A stretch of DNA of 64,000 nucleotides, from NCBI GenBank assembly GCA_965230665.1, contig CBDDLM010000004.1:2418001-2482000 (forward strand), given 5' to 3'. Positions 9,583 to 17,724 of this stretch are shown here, in pieces (within the stretch, counting starts at the first letter, position 1; each line of letters opens with the position of its first letter). Below the pieces are notes generated by a model. The model did no database searches, was not told the DNA's origin, and was given only the letters and a program-made list of their open reading frames with translations. Both the position numbers and the translations under genes were made by a program. Source of the DNA: JAGNRR01 sp965230665. Lineage in GTDB: Bacteria > Bacteroidota > Bacteroidia > Chitinophagales > Chitinophagaceae.

Positions 9583-10734
9583 TCAAAACATAGCGCCAAC
9601 ACAAAACTCTATATAATCTGCGTTTATTTTGTTTGATTTTAACAAAGGACCAGCAAATACTCTTTTAAGAAGCGATTTGTCATTCCTATAGAAATAATAT
9701 TGAAATCCGAACTTCTGGTACCAAATGGCATCTTGATTCCTTAGCTTTTTCAAATAGATACCAAATTGGAAAGGAATACCAACACGACCATATAGTAATT
9801 CAGTACCTACAAAGACCGTACTACTCATTGCATCTTGGCCAAGGTCGCCATTCAGCATGGCATATTTATAGCCACTTAACGCCCTATTGTCGTAGGCAAG
9901 ATCCATGCCGACAAAGAGATTGTGCTTCCTTTTAAGTGGAGTTGATGCATAAATACTCTGAGAGTAAATTCTATGTAACGCCCCGTTTGGGGTGCCGTGC
10001 TCCGCCCAAGCAATGGCCGATCGAAGGCCAATACTAATTTTTCTTTTCTTGAGTTTAGGGGCTTTCTCAGTAATTCTTTTTTGCCTATATGTTGGATAAT
10101 AATTCATACCTAGGTAAGCGGTAAATAAGTTAATTCCAAAGTTCGGAATGCGAAAAGCACCATTTGACATATGAGACATTCTCCCACCTACTTGAAGATC
10201 TATCTTTTTAGATAAAGGAATATCGATGGCTGTCTGTATCGTAGTAAAATTGTTTAAGCGACTTCCTAGATAATTATTCAAGGTGTCTTCTCTTGTCCAA
10301 CGTTCAGTAGCGATGCCTATGCCTCCACCTACCTTGAAGGTCCAGTTAAAGCGTTTTGAACGAAGAAAACTCCATGCAATACCTGGATAAAAAGAAAAAG
10401 CATTACCCAATTGATCTCCGTATTGTGATATACAAAAGTTTATAGAAGGAACAGGGCAATTATTTATTCGTTCCCACTCTCTTTTACCGTATGTGCGATG
10501 TGAAATAGATAATTCAAACTCTTGAGAATATGGTGGAGGTTCTATATGCACCTTGGTCGTATGTTTATAAATGGCCCCACCGCAATACTTCAAATCGAAG
10601 CTTAGTTCATCTAAACCAAGTGGCACGCTCTGACCAAAGATTGAGGAAGTAATAACGGTGACTAGAAAAAGTATTAAACCAAATCGCACGATAGTTAAAA
10701 GTAAAAAAAGAATGTGAAAAAGCATCCTATTCAC
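9583..10734 (-). CDS. Acyloxyacyl hydrolase / PagL-like lipid A deacylase
   Basis: About 383 residues. A long hydrophobic signal sequence ends near SSIFGQ, and the rest reads as outer-membrane beta strands. The key signature is SHMSNGAFRIPNFGIN, matching the His-x-Ser-Asn-Gly active-site segment of PagL/acyloxyacyl hydrolase proteins, which remove an ester-linked acyl chain from lipid A. The match is to family pattern only and the substrate is not shown. The start is either GTG at 10734, which gives the signal peptide an Arg, or ATG at 10725. It is divergent from the GHL10 gene at 10794. The protein ends FCVGAMF, with a terminal Phe as usual for barrels. Confidence 0.75.
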   Translation of the reverse strand: MNRMLFHILFLLLTIVRFGLILFLVTVITSSIFGQSVPLGLDELSFDLKYCGGAIYKHTTKVHIEPPPYSQEFELSISHRTYGKREWERINNCPVPSINFCISQYGDQLGNAFSFYPGIAWSFLRSKRFNWTFKVGGGIGIATERWTREDTLNNYLGSRLNNFTTIQTAIDIPLSKKIDLQVGGRMSHMSNGAFRIPNFGINLFTAYLGMNYYPTYRQKRITEKAPKLKKRKISIGLRSAIAWAEHGTPNGALHRIYSQSIYASTPLKRKHNLFVGMDLAYDNRALSGYKYAMLNGDLGQDAMSSTVFVGTELLYGRVGIPFQFGIYLKKLRNQDAIWYQKFGFQYYFYRNDKSLLKRVFAGPLLKSNKINADYIEFCVGAMF

Positions 10735-10776
10735 ATTTCTGTTTATAAGTCTGTGATAGAATAAATTGAGGGTGTC

Positions 10777-10784
10777 TACATTCG
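10777..10784 (+). promoter_or_regulatory. -7 promoter element for the GHL10 gene
   Basis: TACATTCG, one base off the Bacteroidota -7 consensus TAnnTTTG, ends 9 bp before the ATG. The implied leader is very short. No good -33 TTTG is seen. Confidence 0.45.
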
Positions 10785-10793
10785 CAGAATTCT

Positions 10794-12278
10794 ATGAAAA
10801 ATCTTTTGCTATCAGTGAGTATCTGCATATTGTCTTTCACGGCTTTTGGGCAAAAAGAGCCGATCCGTGAATTTAGGGCAGCCTGGGTAGCAACAGTTGC
10901 GAACATTGATTGGCCTAGTAGAAAGGATTTAACTACAGAAGAGCAAAAACGAGAAATTACGGATTTATTTGATCTATTAAAACGAAATAATTTTAATGCG
11001 GTAATAGTTCAAGTTCGACCTGTGGCCGATGCATTTTATCAATCGCCTTACGAGCCTTGGAGTCGGTATTTAACGGGGAAACAGGGAATGGCACCAAACC
11101 CTTATTACGATCCTTTAACGTTTATGGTAACTGAAGCGCATAAACGTTGTCTTGAATTTCATGCATGGTTTAATCCCTATAGAGCCTTAATGAATGCGTA
11201 TAAAAATCCAAACCCTGCAAGCCACATTACCAAAACGCATCCGACATGGTTTGTGAACTATGGGAAGAAAAAATATTTCAACCCCGGTTTACCAGCTGTA
11301 CAAGACTATTGTATTAAGATAGTAACTGATGTTGTAAAGCGTTATGATATAGATGCGGTACACATGGATGACTACTTCTATCCATACCGAATTGGTAAAA
11401 CTGAGTTTCCTGATTTGGCAACTTATCGAAAGTATAATACAAGTAACTTGTCGAGGGATGATTGGCGGAGAAATAATGTGAATCAACTTGTCTATCGATT
11501 AAATAAAGAAATTAAGAAGTTGAAACCTTATGTAAAGTTTGGTATCAGCCCTTTCGGTGTTTGGCGTAATGCCTCAAAAGATCCACAACGAGGGAGCAAA
11601 ACCACGGCGGGTCAAACGAATTATGATGACTTATTTGCGGATGTAATACTCTGGCAAAAGCAAGGTTGGATTGATTATTGTTTACCACAGTTATATTGGG
11701 AAACTGGTCATGCAGCTGTAGATTTTGGCGAGTTAATTAAGTGGTGGAATCGATATGCTTATGAAAGACATATGTACATTGGCCATGGAATCTACAAGCT
11801 TGGGAAAGGCAAAAAACCTGCTTGGCAGAACTTACGTGAAATAGAACATCAAATTAGAGAAACAAGACGATTCAAGGGGATACAGGGAAGTGCTTTTTAT
11901 AGCATAAAGTATATGAAACGAAACCTAATGGGTATCAATCAGATGTTCCGCAATAGGATCTATCAATCCCCAGCTTTATTGCCTAGAATGGACTGGTTAT
12001 CAGTCGATGGTAGAAGTAAGGCTCCTTCACGACGACCAACCGTACAAATGCAGTATGCTACAAACGGTATGAAGATGCTGAAATGGTTTAATGAGTCTGA
12101 GGAGCAATATGCTATTTACGAAATTGAGAATACACGTAATAGGTATACCAAGAAACTGTTAGGTGTTACGAGGGGATCTTATTTCGTAATCGAAAAGCCA
12201 AACACTCTAGCTGAATATGGTGTAGCACGTTTGGATCGTTTGCACAATGAGAGCTCAATAAGCAACTTGGTACATTAG
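10794..12278 (+). CDS. Glycosyl hydrolase-like 10 (GHL10/DUF187) family protein
   Basis: 494 residues with a signal peptide (cleavage near TAFGQ). The N-terminal domain starts with the hallmark REFRAAWVATVANIDWPS and continues through VIVQVRPVADAFY, FHAWFNPYRA, HMDDYFYPY and LPQLYWE, matching the YngK-like TIM-barrel family. Conserved acids in DDYFYPY and QLYWE are candidate catalytic residues. The last 70 or so residues form a separate beta-rich tail. Expected location is periplasm or cell surface; the substrate is probably a polysaccharide or peptidoglycan-related glycan, which is inference. It is divergent from the PagL-like gene and convergent with dnaB. Confidence 0.88.
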   Translation: MKNLLLSVSICILSFTAFGQKEPIREFRAAWVATVANIDWPSRKDLTTEEQKREITDLFDLLKRNNFNAVIVQVRPVADAFYQSPYEPWSRYLTGKQGMAPNPYYDPLTFMVTEAHKRCLEFHAWFNPYRALMNAYKNPNPASHITKTHPTWFVNYGKKKYFNPGLPAVQDYCIKIVTDVVKRYDIDAVHMDDYFYPYRIGKTEFPDLATYRKYNTSNLSRDDWRRNNVNQLVYRLNKEIKKLKPYVKFGISPFGVWRNASKDPQRGSKTTAGQTNYDDLFADVILWQKQGWIDYCLPQLYWETGHAAVDFGELIKWWNRYAYERHMYIGHGIYKLGKGKKPAWQNLREIEHQIRETRRFKGIQGSAFYSIKYMKRNLMGINQMFRNRIYQSPALLPRMDWLSVDGRSKAPSRRPTVQMQYATNGMKMLKWFNESEEQYAIYEIENTRNRYTKKLLGVTRGSYFVIEKPNTLAEYGVARLDRLHNESSISNLVH

Positions 12279-12358
12279 ACTATTGGAACCTTGTTTAGCG
12301 ATGCTGTTTGTTAGCATAGGTTATTTGTAAACTGTAAACATTGAAAGGTGCTAATGTT

Positions 12359-13966
12359 TTAGAAAGGATGATCTTCTTCATCCTCTTCAGGTTTATCGTC
12401 ATCATCAAAGGTCATATTATTAGCCTTGCTACCTAGCTTGGTATACTGTTCATCTATCTCTAGAGAACTGCCACCACCTAGATGTCTATCGCTAAGTCCT
12501 GCATTGGGTTTAGGGAAACTTTCTCGGTCAATACTGAAACCTCCCTCTTGCCAGTCTTCAAAACGTTGGTATTCTAATTCCGCCTTAATTTTCACAACCC
12601 CTGTTTTACCATTACGATGTTTTGCAATACTTACTTCAGTAAGTCCATTGGGAGCTTCAGGCATACCTTCGGCGGCACCTGCACCTTGTTGTTGATAGTA
12701 TTCGGGACGATACATAAACATTACCATATCGGCATCTTGCTCAATAGCTCCAGACTCACGAAGATCACTCAACTGTGGGGTGCGGTTTTCTGACTTACGG
12801 TTTTCTACATTCCGATTCAACTGAGAAAGAGCGATAATCGGAATTTCTAATTCCTTAGCTAACTGTTTAAGGTCTCGTGATATTTTACTAATCTCTTGTT
12901 CACGATTGGTATTACCTCCATCACCTCCACTCATTAACTGAAGGTAATCGATAATGATCATGCCGATATCATGTTTCTGCTTAAGTCGTCTTGCCTTGGC
13001 GCGCAGTTCAAAAATATTTAATGCTGCTTGGTCGTCTAAAAAGATAGGGGCTGCCGTTAACTTTTTTCTGCGCTCATGTAAAATACGCATATCTGTATCT
13101 GTAAGATTTCCCTTTGCAATTTTGCCTAAAGGAACATCGGTTACAGCTGAGAGCATTCTTTTTACAATTTGACCTACACTCATCTCTAAAGAGAAAACCG
13201 CTACAGGAACAGGTTCCGGGTGCAAAGCAGCATTCAAGGCTAAGTTTAACGAAAAGGCTGTCTTACCCACTGCAGGACGGGCAGCAAGAATGATCAAATC
13301 TGTTTTTTGCCAACCGGCAGTCATCTTATCCAATTCAGTAAAACCCGATGGGACACCAGTGAGATCCGAGGTTCGTTTTGTTTGTTCCTCAATTTCTTCT
13401 AATGTTTTTGCGATAATACTGCTAATAGAAGAGAAGTTTCTGCGTAAATGCTTATCTGTAATCTCGTACAAATTGCTTTCCGCCTTATCTAACAAATCAA
13501 AAACGTCGGTGCCATCTTCATAGGCATCGCTAATCACACTACCACTCATACGAATGAGTTCGCGCATGATATATTTCTCTACTACTATACGGGCATGTTC
13601 GATAATATTTGCACTACTAACGACATCTCTTGTTAGATTGGTCACATAAAAACTACCACCTACTAACTCCAGCTCACTAGATTTACGAAGTTCTTCGCAA
13701 ACGGTCATGAAATCAATTCGAGTCCCTTTATCAAACATGCGCCGAATGGCTGCATAAATACGTTGGTTAGCATCACTATAAAAACAATCTGGAGTTTGAC
13801 AGACTTCTATTACATCTGCCAAAGCTTGGGGTTCCAGCATAATAGCTCCTAAAACTGCGGCTTCTAATTCTGGTGCCTGAGGTGCTATCTTACCATAGAC
13901 TAAAGAAGACATATCGTTTCCTTTCTTCTTCTTTAGCGTGTTGATGTTTTTATTGGTTAATTCCAT
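12359..13966 (-). CDS. dnaB: Replicative DNA helicase DnaB
   Basis: 535 residues. The N-terminal primase-interaction domain (APELEAAVLGAIMLEP at about 31-46) is followed by the RecA-type motor with Walker A ARPAVGKT (229-236), Walker B MIIIDYLQLM, LSQLNRNVENR, and the arginine-finger region near KHRNGKTG. An acidic tail ends the protein. It unwinds DNA at the fork. There is no intein. The start is either ATG 13966 or ATG 13912; the latter has a GGAAA stretch just ahead of it, but the basic N-terminal leader is normal for this phylum. It is divergent from pheT across a 378-bp spacer. Confidence 0.97.
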   Translation of the reverse strand: MELTNKNINTLKKKKGNDMSSLVYGKIAPQAPELEAAVLGAIMLEPQALADVIEVCQTPDCFYSDANQRIYAAIRRMFDKGTRIDFMTVCEELRKSSELELVGGSFYVTNLTRDVVSSANIIEHARIVVEKYIMRELIRMSGSVISDAYEDGTDVFDLLDKAESNLYEITDKHLRRNFSSISSIIAKTLEEIEEQTKRTSDLTGVPSGFTELDKMTAGWQKTDLIILAARPAVGKTAFSLNLALNAALHPEPVPVAVFSLEMSVGQIVKRMLSAVTDVPLGKIAKGNLTDTDMRILHERRKKLTAAPIFLDDQAALNIFELRAKARRLKQKHDIGMIIIDYLQLMSGGDGGNTNREQEISKISRDLKQLAKELEIPIIALSQLNRNVENRKSENRTPQLSDLRESGAIEQDADMVMFMYRPEYYQQQGAGAAEGMPEAPNGLTEVSIAKHRNGKTGVVKIKAELEYQRFEDWQEGGFSIDRESFPKPNAGLSDRHLGGGSSLEIDEQYTKLGSKANNMTFDDDDKPEEDEEDHPF

Positions 13967-14006
13967 TGAATTTTATGAGTTTTAGCGTTTTTCTTTAATG
14001 GGAGAT

Positions 14007-14014
14007 CGAATGTA
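14007..14014 (-). promoter_or_regulatory. -7-like element for dnaB
   Basis: On the minus strand this reads TACATTCG, one base off TAnnTTTG, the same TTCG variant seen ahead of several other genes here. It lies 40 bp upstream of the longer dnaB start and downstream of the DnaA-box-like cluster. Confidence 0.4.
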
Positions 14015-14077
14015 AGCTTAGAAAAGCTTTCTGAATGAAAGAAATTCACTAAATGTTTTTCAAGTAGAATATAACAC

Positions 14078-14150
14078 TAATTCACATTTCAATCCACAGG
14101 ATTTTTGTTAATGTCTACCCTTATTCACACAAATAATATGCTTATCCACT
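14078..14150 (+). promoter_or_regulatory. Cluster of four DnaA-box-like sites
   Basis: Four same-direction 9-mers: TAATTCACA (14078), CAATCCACA (14090), TTATTCACA (14121) and TTATCCACT (14142). The third fits the TTATNCACA box fully, the first and fourth are one base off, and the second two off. Starts are 12, 31 and 21 bp apart, the last two close to whole helical turns. This could be a dnaB control region or part of a replication origin. Confidence 0.45.
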
Positions 14151-14316
14151 TGTTATATCCGATTTCTCTTTAATAGGGTGCAGAAATAATGTTTTAATAA
14201 TATTTGGAAAAAGAGGTGTTTTAGACAGTATTCGTTTGGGACAAAATGTACTGAAAAGAGTAGTGTATCCAATTAGGATAACACCACATTTAGGTTAAAT
14301 TGAATACTTAAATTCC

Positions 14317-14324
14317 TACTTTTG
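14317..14324 (+). promoter_or_regulatory. -7 promoter element for pheT
   Basis: TACTTTTG, an exact TAnnTTTG match, 20 bp before the ATG. Confidence 0.65.
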
Positions 14325-14344
14325 CCCCTTAAATCTCGCAAGAA

Positions 14345-16717
14345 ATGAAATTATCTTATTCGTGGCTAAAAGAATTTACCGATGAAAATATTTCGGAAGA
14401 AAAAATGTCTGAGATCTTAACAGCGGTTGGTTTAGAAGTAGAGCACATGGAGAAAAAAGAAGTTATTCCTGGGGGATTAGCTGGAGTTGTGATTGGGAAA
14501 GTACTAAGCTGTGTGCAACATTCGAATGCTGATAAACTAAAGGTGACCACAGTTGATTTGGGTGAAGCTGAGCCCGTGCAAATTGTTTGCGGAGCGCCAA
14601 ATGTAGATGTAGGACAAACTGTAGTAGTTGCGACAGTTGGCAGTTCTTTATATCCCAAAGGTGGGGATGTCTTTAAAATTAAAAAGGCAAAAATTAGAGG
14701 CGAAGAAAGTTTTGGTATGATCTGCGCTGAAGATGAATTAGGCTTAGGAGAAAGTCATGAGGGTATTATAACAATTACCGAAGATGTTAAACCTGGTACT
14801 CCAGCTGCTGACTATTATAAACTACCAGAGCCCATTGTGCAATACGAAATCGGTTTAACACCTAATCGAATGGATGCTATGAGTCATATGGGTGCAATGA
14901 AAGATGTATTAGCCTATGTAAGCAATCAAAAAGAAGCAGCAACTAAGATGAAAGTACCAGAGCTTGCTTTACCGGAGCAAAAGGCAGATTTACCCTTTAA
15001 GATTGATGTTCAGGACACTGAAAAGTGTCCACGCTATATGGGATTAAGTATTGCTAATGTAGTAGTCGCAGAATCTCCAACTTGGTTACAAGATAAGCTA
15101 AAGAGTATCGACATACAACCTATTAATAATGTAGTCGATATTACGAATTTTGTTTTACATGAATGTGGTCAACCTTTACACGCATTTGACTATGACAAGA
15201 TCACGGACCAAACTATAATCGTGCGAAAGGCTAATCAGAATGAAGGTTTTGTTTCACTTGATGAGAAAGAGCGAGTATTGAATCAGGAAGACTTGGTAAT
15301 TGCTAACTCCAGTAGTCCGATGTGTATCGCCGGAGTTTTTGGAGGAATTGATTCGGGAGTGAAAAGCGTAACAAAAAATATTTTTCTAGAAAGTGCTTTT
15401 TTCGAAGCGATTGGCATTCGCAAAACTTCGGTTCATCATAATTTAAGAACAGATGCATCTGCGCGCTACGAAAAAGGAGTTGATATCTCTAATTTAGAGT
15501 ATGCTTTAAAAAGAGCCGCTCAATTGATTTGCGAGTTAGCCGGTGGTGTTATTGCTTCCGAGATTGTTGATGTATATCCAACACCCAAGGAAAAGAAACG
15601 ATTGACCGTTGCATACAGTTCAATGAATGCTTTGGCGGGAAAACATTATAGCAAGGAGCAAGTCAAGACAATATTACATTCTCTTGGCTTTGAGTTACAA
15701 AAAGAAGAAGATGACCTTTTGGAATTGATTGTGCCTTTCGCGAAACCGGATATTGAGTTCGAAGCGGATATTGTTGAAGAAGTTATGCGGATTGATGGAA
15801 TTGATCAGATTCCTTTTACAGGTGAGATTCGTTATGCTGTAGGAAAGACGAATTACAAAAAGAATGTCAAACAGACGCTTGCCGAAATACTTGTAGGTAA
15901 GGGGTTTTATGAGATGATTACCAATTCAATATCGAATAGTAAGTATTACCCCGATAATGAAAATTTGGTGCATATGATGAATAGCTTAACCTCTGAACTA
16001 GATGTTATGCGTCCAAGCATGTTGGAGACAGCACTGCAAAGTATTGCCCATAATCATAATCGTAAGAATCAAGATTTAAAATTTTTCGAATTTGGTAAAA
16101 CCTATGCGAATCGCAAAGGGCATTATATCGAAAGCGAGCGGCTTTGTTTGTACCTATCTGGTAACCAAGAAGAGGAACATTGGAGTCGAAAAGCACAGCC
16201 CGTGGATATATTCTACTGCAAGGGTATAGTGTCTTCTTTACTACCAGCTGCTCGTTTTACTGCTGACGGAACAATCCAATTAGGAAACAAGAAGTTAGGT
16301 TCAATAGTAGCTGTTTCTAAAGAAAAGAGACAAGTCTTTGGAATAGAAAACAATGTTTGGTTTGTCGATATGGATTGGAAGGCCATCCGAACGAGTTTGG
16401 AAAATCACAAGCCTCGTTTTGAGACGCTTTCTAAGTTTCCTGGTACAAATCGGGATTTAGCATTGGTGTTGGATAAAGGAGTGAAATATTCTACCGTAGA
16501 GGCAGCAATTCTTAAAGTCGTTTCGGATAAAATGATTGAGCTAGATGTATTTGATGTATTCGAAAGTGAAAAACTTGGTACTAATAAAAAGTCCTACGCG
16601 GTTAGGCTTTCTTTTTTAGATAAAACAAAAACGATAACAGATCATGACGTTGATGCTGAGATGAAGAAAGTAATTGCTGCTTTGGAGAAAGAGGTTGAGG
16701 CTGAGATTCGAGGCTAA
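14345..16717 (+). CDS. pheT: Phenylalanine--tRNA ligase beta subunit
   Basis: 790 residues, normal for the bacterial long form. Domain order: a tRNA-binding OB fold at about 40-150 (GKVLSCVQHSNADKLKVTTVD, VCGAPNV), the B3/B4 editing domain at about 210-390 (NNVVDITNFVLHECGQPLHAFD, VFGGIDSGV), the B5 domain at about 405-480, the catalytic-like core, and the FDX-ACB anticodon-binding domain in the last 95 residues (KFPGTNRDLALVLDKGV). With PheS it charges tRNA-Phe. pheS is not next to it here, so the two subunits are encoded apart. Its promoter sits in the shared spacer with dnaB. Confidence 0.97.
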   Translation: MKLSYSWLKEFTDENISEEKMSEILTAVGLEVEHMEKKEVIPGGLAGVVIGKVLSCVQHSNADKLKVTTVDLGEAEPVQIVCGAPNVDVGQTVVVATVGSSLYPKGGDVFKIKKAKIRGEESFGMICAEDELGLGESHEGIITITEDVKPGTPAADYYKLPEPIVQYEIGLTPNRMDAMSHMGAMKDVLAYVSNQKEAATKMKVPELALPEQKADLPFKIDVQDTEKCPRYMGLSIANVVVAESPTWLQDKLKSIDIQPINNVVDITNFVLHECGQPLHAFDYDKITDQTIIVRKANQNEGFVSLDEKERVLNQEDLVIANSSSPMCIAGVFGGIDSGVKSVTKNIFLESAFFEAIGIRKTSVHHNLRTDASARYEKGVDISNLEYALKRAAQLICELAGGVIASEIVDVYPTPKEKKRLTVAYSSMNALAGKHYSKEQVKTILHSLGFELQKEEDDLLELIVPFAKPDIEFEADIVEEVMRIDGIDQIPFTGEIRYAVGKTNYKKNVKQTLAEILVGKGFYEMITNSISNSKYYPDNENLVHMMNSLTSELDVMRPSMLETALQSIAHNHNRKNQDLKFFEFGKTYANRKGHYIESERLCLYLSGNQEEEHWSRKAQPVDIFYCKGIVSSLLPAARFTADGTIQLGNKKLGSIVAVSKEKRQVFGIENNVWFVDMDWKAIRTSLENHKPRFETLSKFPGTNRDLALVLDKGVKYSTVEAAILKVVSDKMIELDVFDVFESEKLGTNKKSYAVRLSFLDKTKTITDHDVDAEMKKVIAALEKEVEAEIRG

Positions 16718-16737
16718 TGGATTAACGCGGATTAAAC

Positions 16738-16767
16738 TTTGGGGTCCATTTAGGCGTCCTACTTTTG
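16738..16767 (+). promoter_or_regulatory. Promoter of the DUF4294 gene (leaderless type)
   Basis: A -33 TTTG (16738-16741), 18 bp, then an exact -7 TACTTTTG (16760-16767). Only four bases separate the -7 element from the GTG start at 16772, so the transcript should begin at or within a base or two of the start codon. Confidence 0.65.
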
Positions 16768-16771
16768 TGAC

Positions 16772-17314
16772 GTGAAAAATATACTTTTAATATTGTTCGT
16801 TTCTTTTTTCTTTAGTGGCATAAAGGCACAGCAACTTTTTCCGATTTATCAAGATACCAATCGAATTCGTTTGAATGAGGTCGTTATTGTAAACCATCAC
16901 CGTTTTGGGAATGATACATTGCGTTATCGGTATAATCAAATGAAGAAGTATATCAAAGTAATTTTGCCTTATGTAGATAAGGCTGTTAAAATGTTTCATG
17001 AAATTGATCTTGAAACTGCTGGCATGAACCGTCGTCAGAAACGGAGGTTTATTAAAGGGCGACAACATGAAATTAAGGTAAATTTTGAGGACAAACTGCG
17101 TAGTTTGAATAGAACGCAAGGTAGTTATTTAGTTAAGGCCGTTAATAGAAATTTAGGAACGACGGTTTATGATATTCTTAAGGGCTATCAAAAACCGTTC
17201 AAAGCGCTTTATTATAGAAGTATTGGTAGCTTTTATGGAATAGACTTGGACGAGGTGTATAAACCTGAGAATAATAAGAACTTTGAGCATATAATGAAGA
17301 GTTTAGGGTATTAG
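16772..17314 (+). CDS. DUF4294 domain-containing protein
   Basis: 180 residues starting with GTG. The signal peptide ends near GIKAQQ. The body carries the DUF4294 pattern: LNEVVIVNHHRFGNDTLRYR, a stretch of conserved Tyr/Lys (YNQMKKYIKVILPYVDKA), then LNRTQGSYLVKAVNRNLGTTVYDILKGYQ. The family is confined largely to Bacteroidota and its function is unknown; location is periplasmic by signal peptide. It stands between pheT and nuoK with its own promoter, and it occupies the place where nuoJ would normally precede nuoK. Confidence 0.85.
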   Translation: MKNILLILFVSFFFSGIKAQQLFPIYQDTNRIRLNEVVIVNHHRFGNDTLRYRYNQMKKYIKVILPYVDKAVKMFHEIDLETAGMNRRQKRRFIKGRQHEIKVNFEDKLRSLNRTQGSYLVKAVNRNLGTTVYDILKGYQKPFKALYYRSIGSFYGIDLDEVYKPENNKNFEHIMKSLGY

Positions 17315-17390
17315 TAAACAAGAATTTTAGAAGCCCTATCATCATTACCAATTATCAATTAAAAAATAATCATTTTAAAGCGTCTTACCC

Positions 17391-17398
17391 TATTTTTG
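17391..17398 (+). promoter_or_regulatory. -7 promoter element for nuoKLMN
   Basis: TATTTTTG, an exact TAnnTTTG match, 15 bp before the nuoK ATG. It supports separate transcription of nuoKLMN. Confidence 0.6.
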
Positions 17399-17413
17399 CG
17401 CACACTATACGCA

Positions 17414-17713
17414 ATGCCCATTCAGTATTACTTATATCTGTCGTTAGCATTATTTTCCATAGGGGTTATGGGTGTCTTAATGCGTCGTAACGCCATTGTT
17501 ATATTAATGTGTGTTGAGCTTATGCTAAATGCGGTAAACTTACTTTTGGTGGCGTTCTCCACTTTATATGGTGATAGTGATGCACAAATATTTGTGTTCT
17601 TTATTATGGTTGTTGCAGCTGCTGAGGTCAGTATCGGCTTGGCTATTATAGTATTGATGTATCGAAAGGTACAATCTGTAGATATTAACATTCTTAACCG
17701 ACTTAAAAACTAA
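17414..17713 (+). CDS. nuoK: NADH-quinone oxidoreductase subunit K
   Basis: 99 residues from ATG 17414, matching the usual 100 of NuoK; a TTG further up lies inside the promoter element and is unlikely as a start. There are three membrane helices. The conserved Glu residues in LMCVELMLNAVNL and AAAEVSIGLAI lie in helices 2 and 3, as in the proton channel of complex I. First of four contiguous subunit genes. Confidence 0.96.
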   Translation: MPIQYYLYLSLALFSIGVMGVLMRRNAIVILMCVELMLNAVNLLLVAFSTLYGDSDAQIFVFFIMVVAAAEVSIGLAIIVLMYRKVQSVDINILNRLKN

Positions 17714-17724
17714 TTACCCTAGCG

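Larger units (their letters stand above)
13967..14344. other. dnaB-pheT intergenic spacer
   Basis: No gene is seen in this 378-bp spacer. Reading left to right it holds a -7-like element for dnaB on the minus strand (14007-14014), four DnaA-box-like 9-mers (14078-14150), an AT-rich run around 14186-14205, an imperfect inverted repeat GTGTATCC/GGATAACAC (14263-14284), and the pheT -7 element (14317-14324). Confidence 0.7.

Noticed and set aside
9545..9604. Adenylate kinase starting at 9604
   Set aside because: The added residues are not conserved in the family and would overlap the end of the PagL-like gene; the P-loop position fits ATG 9544.
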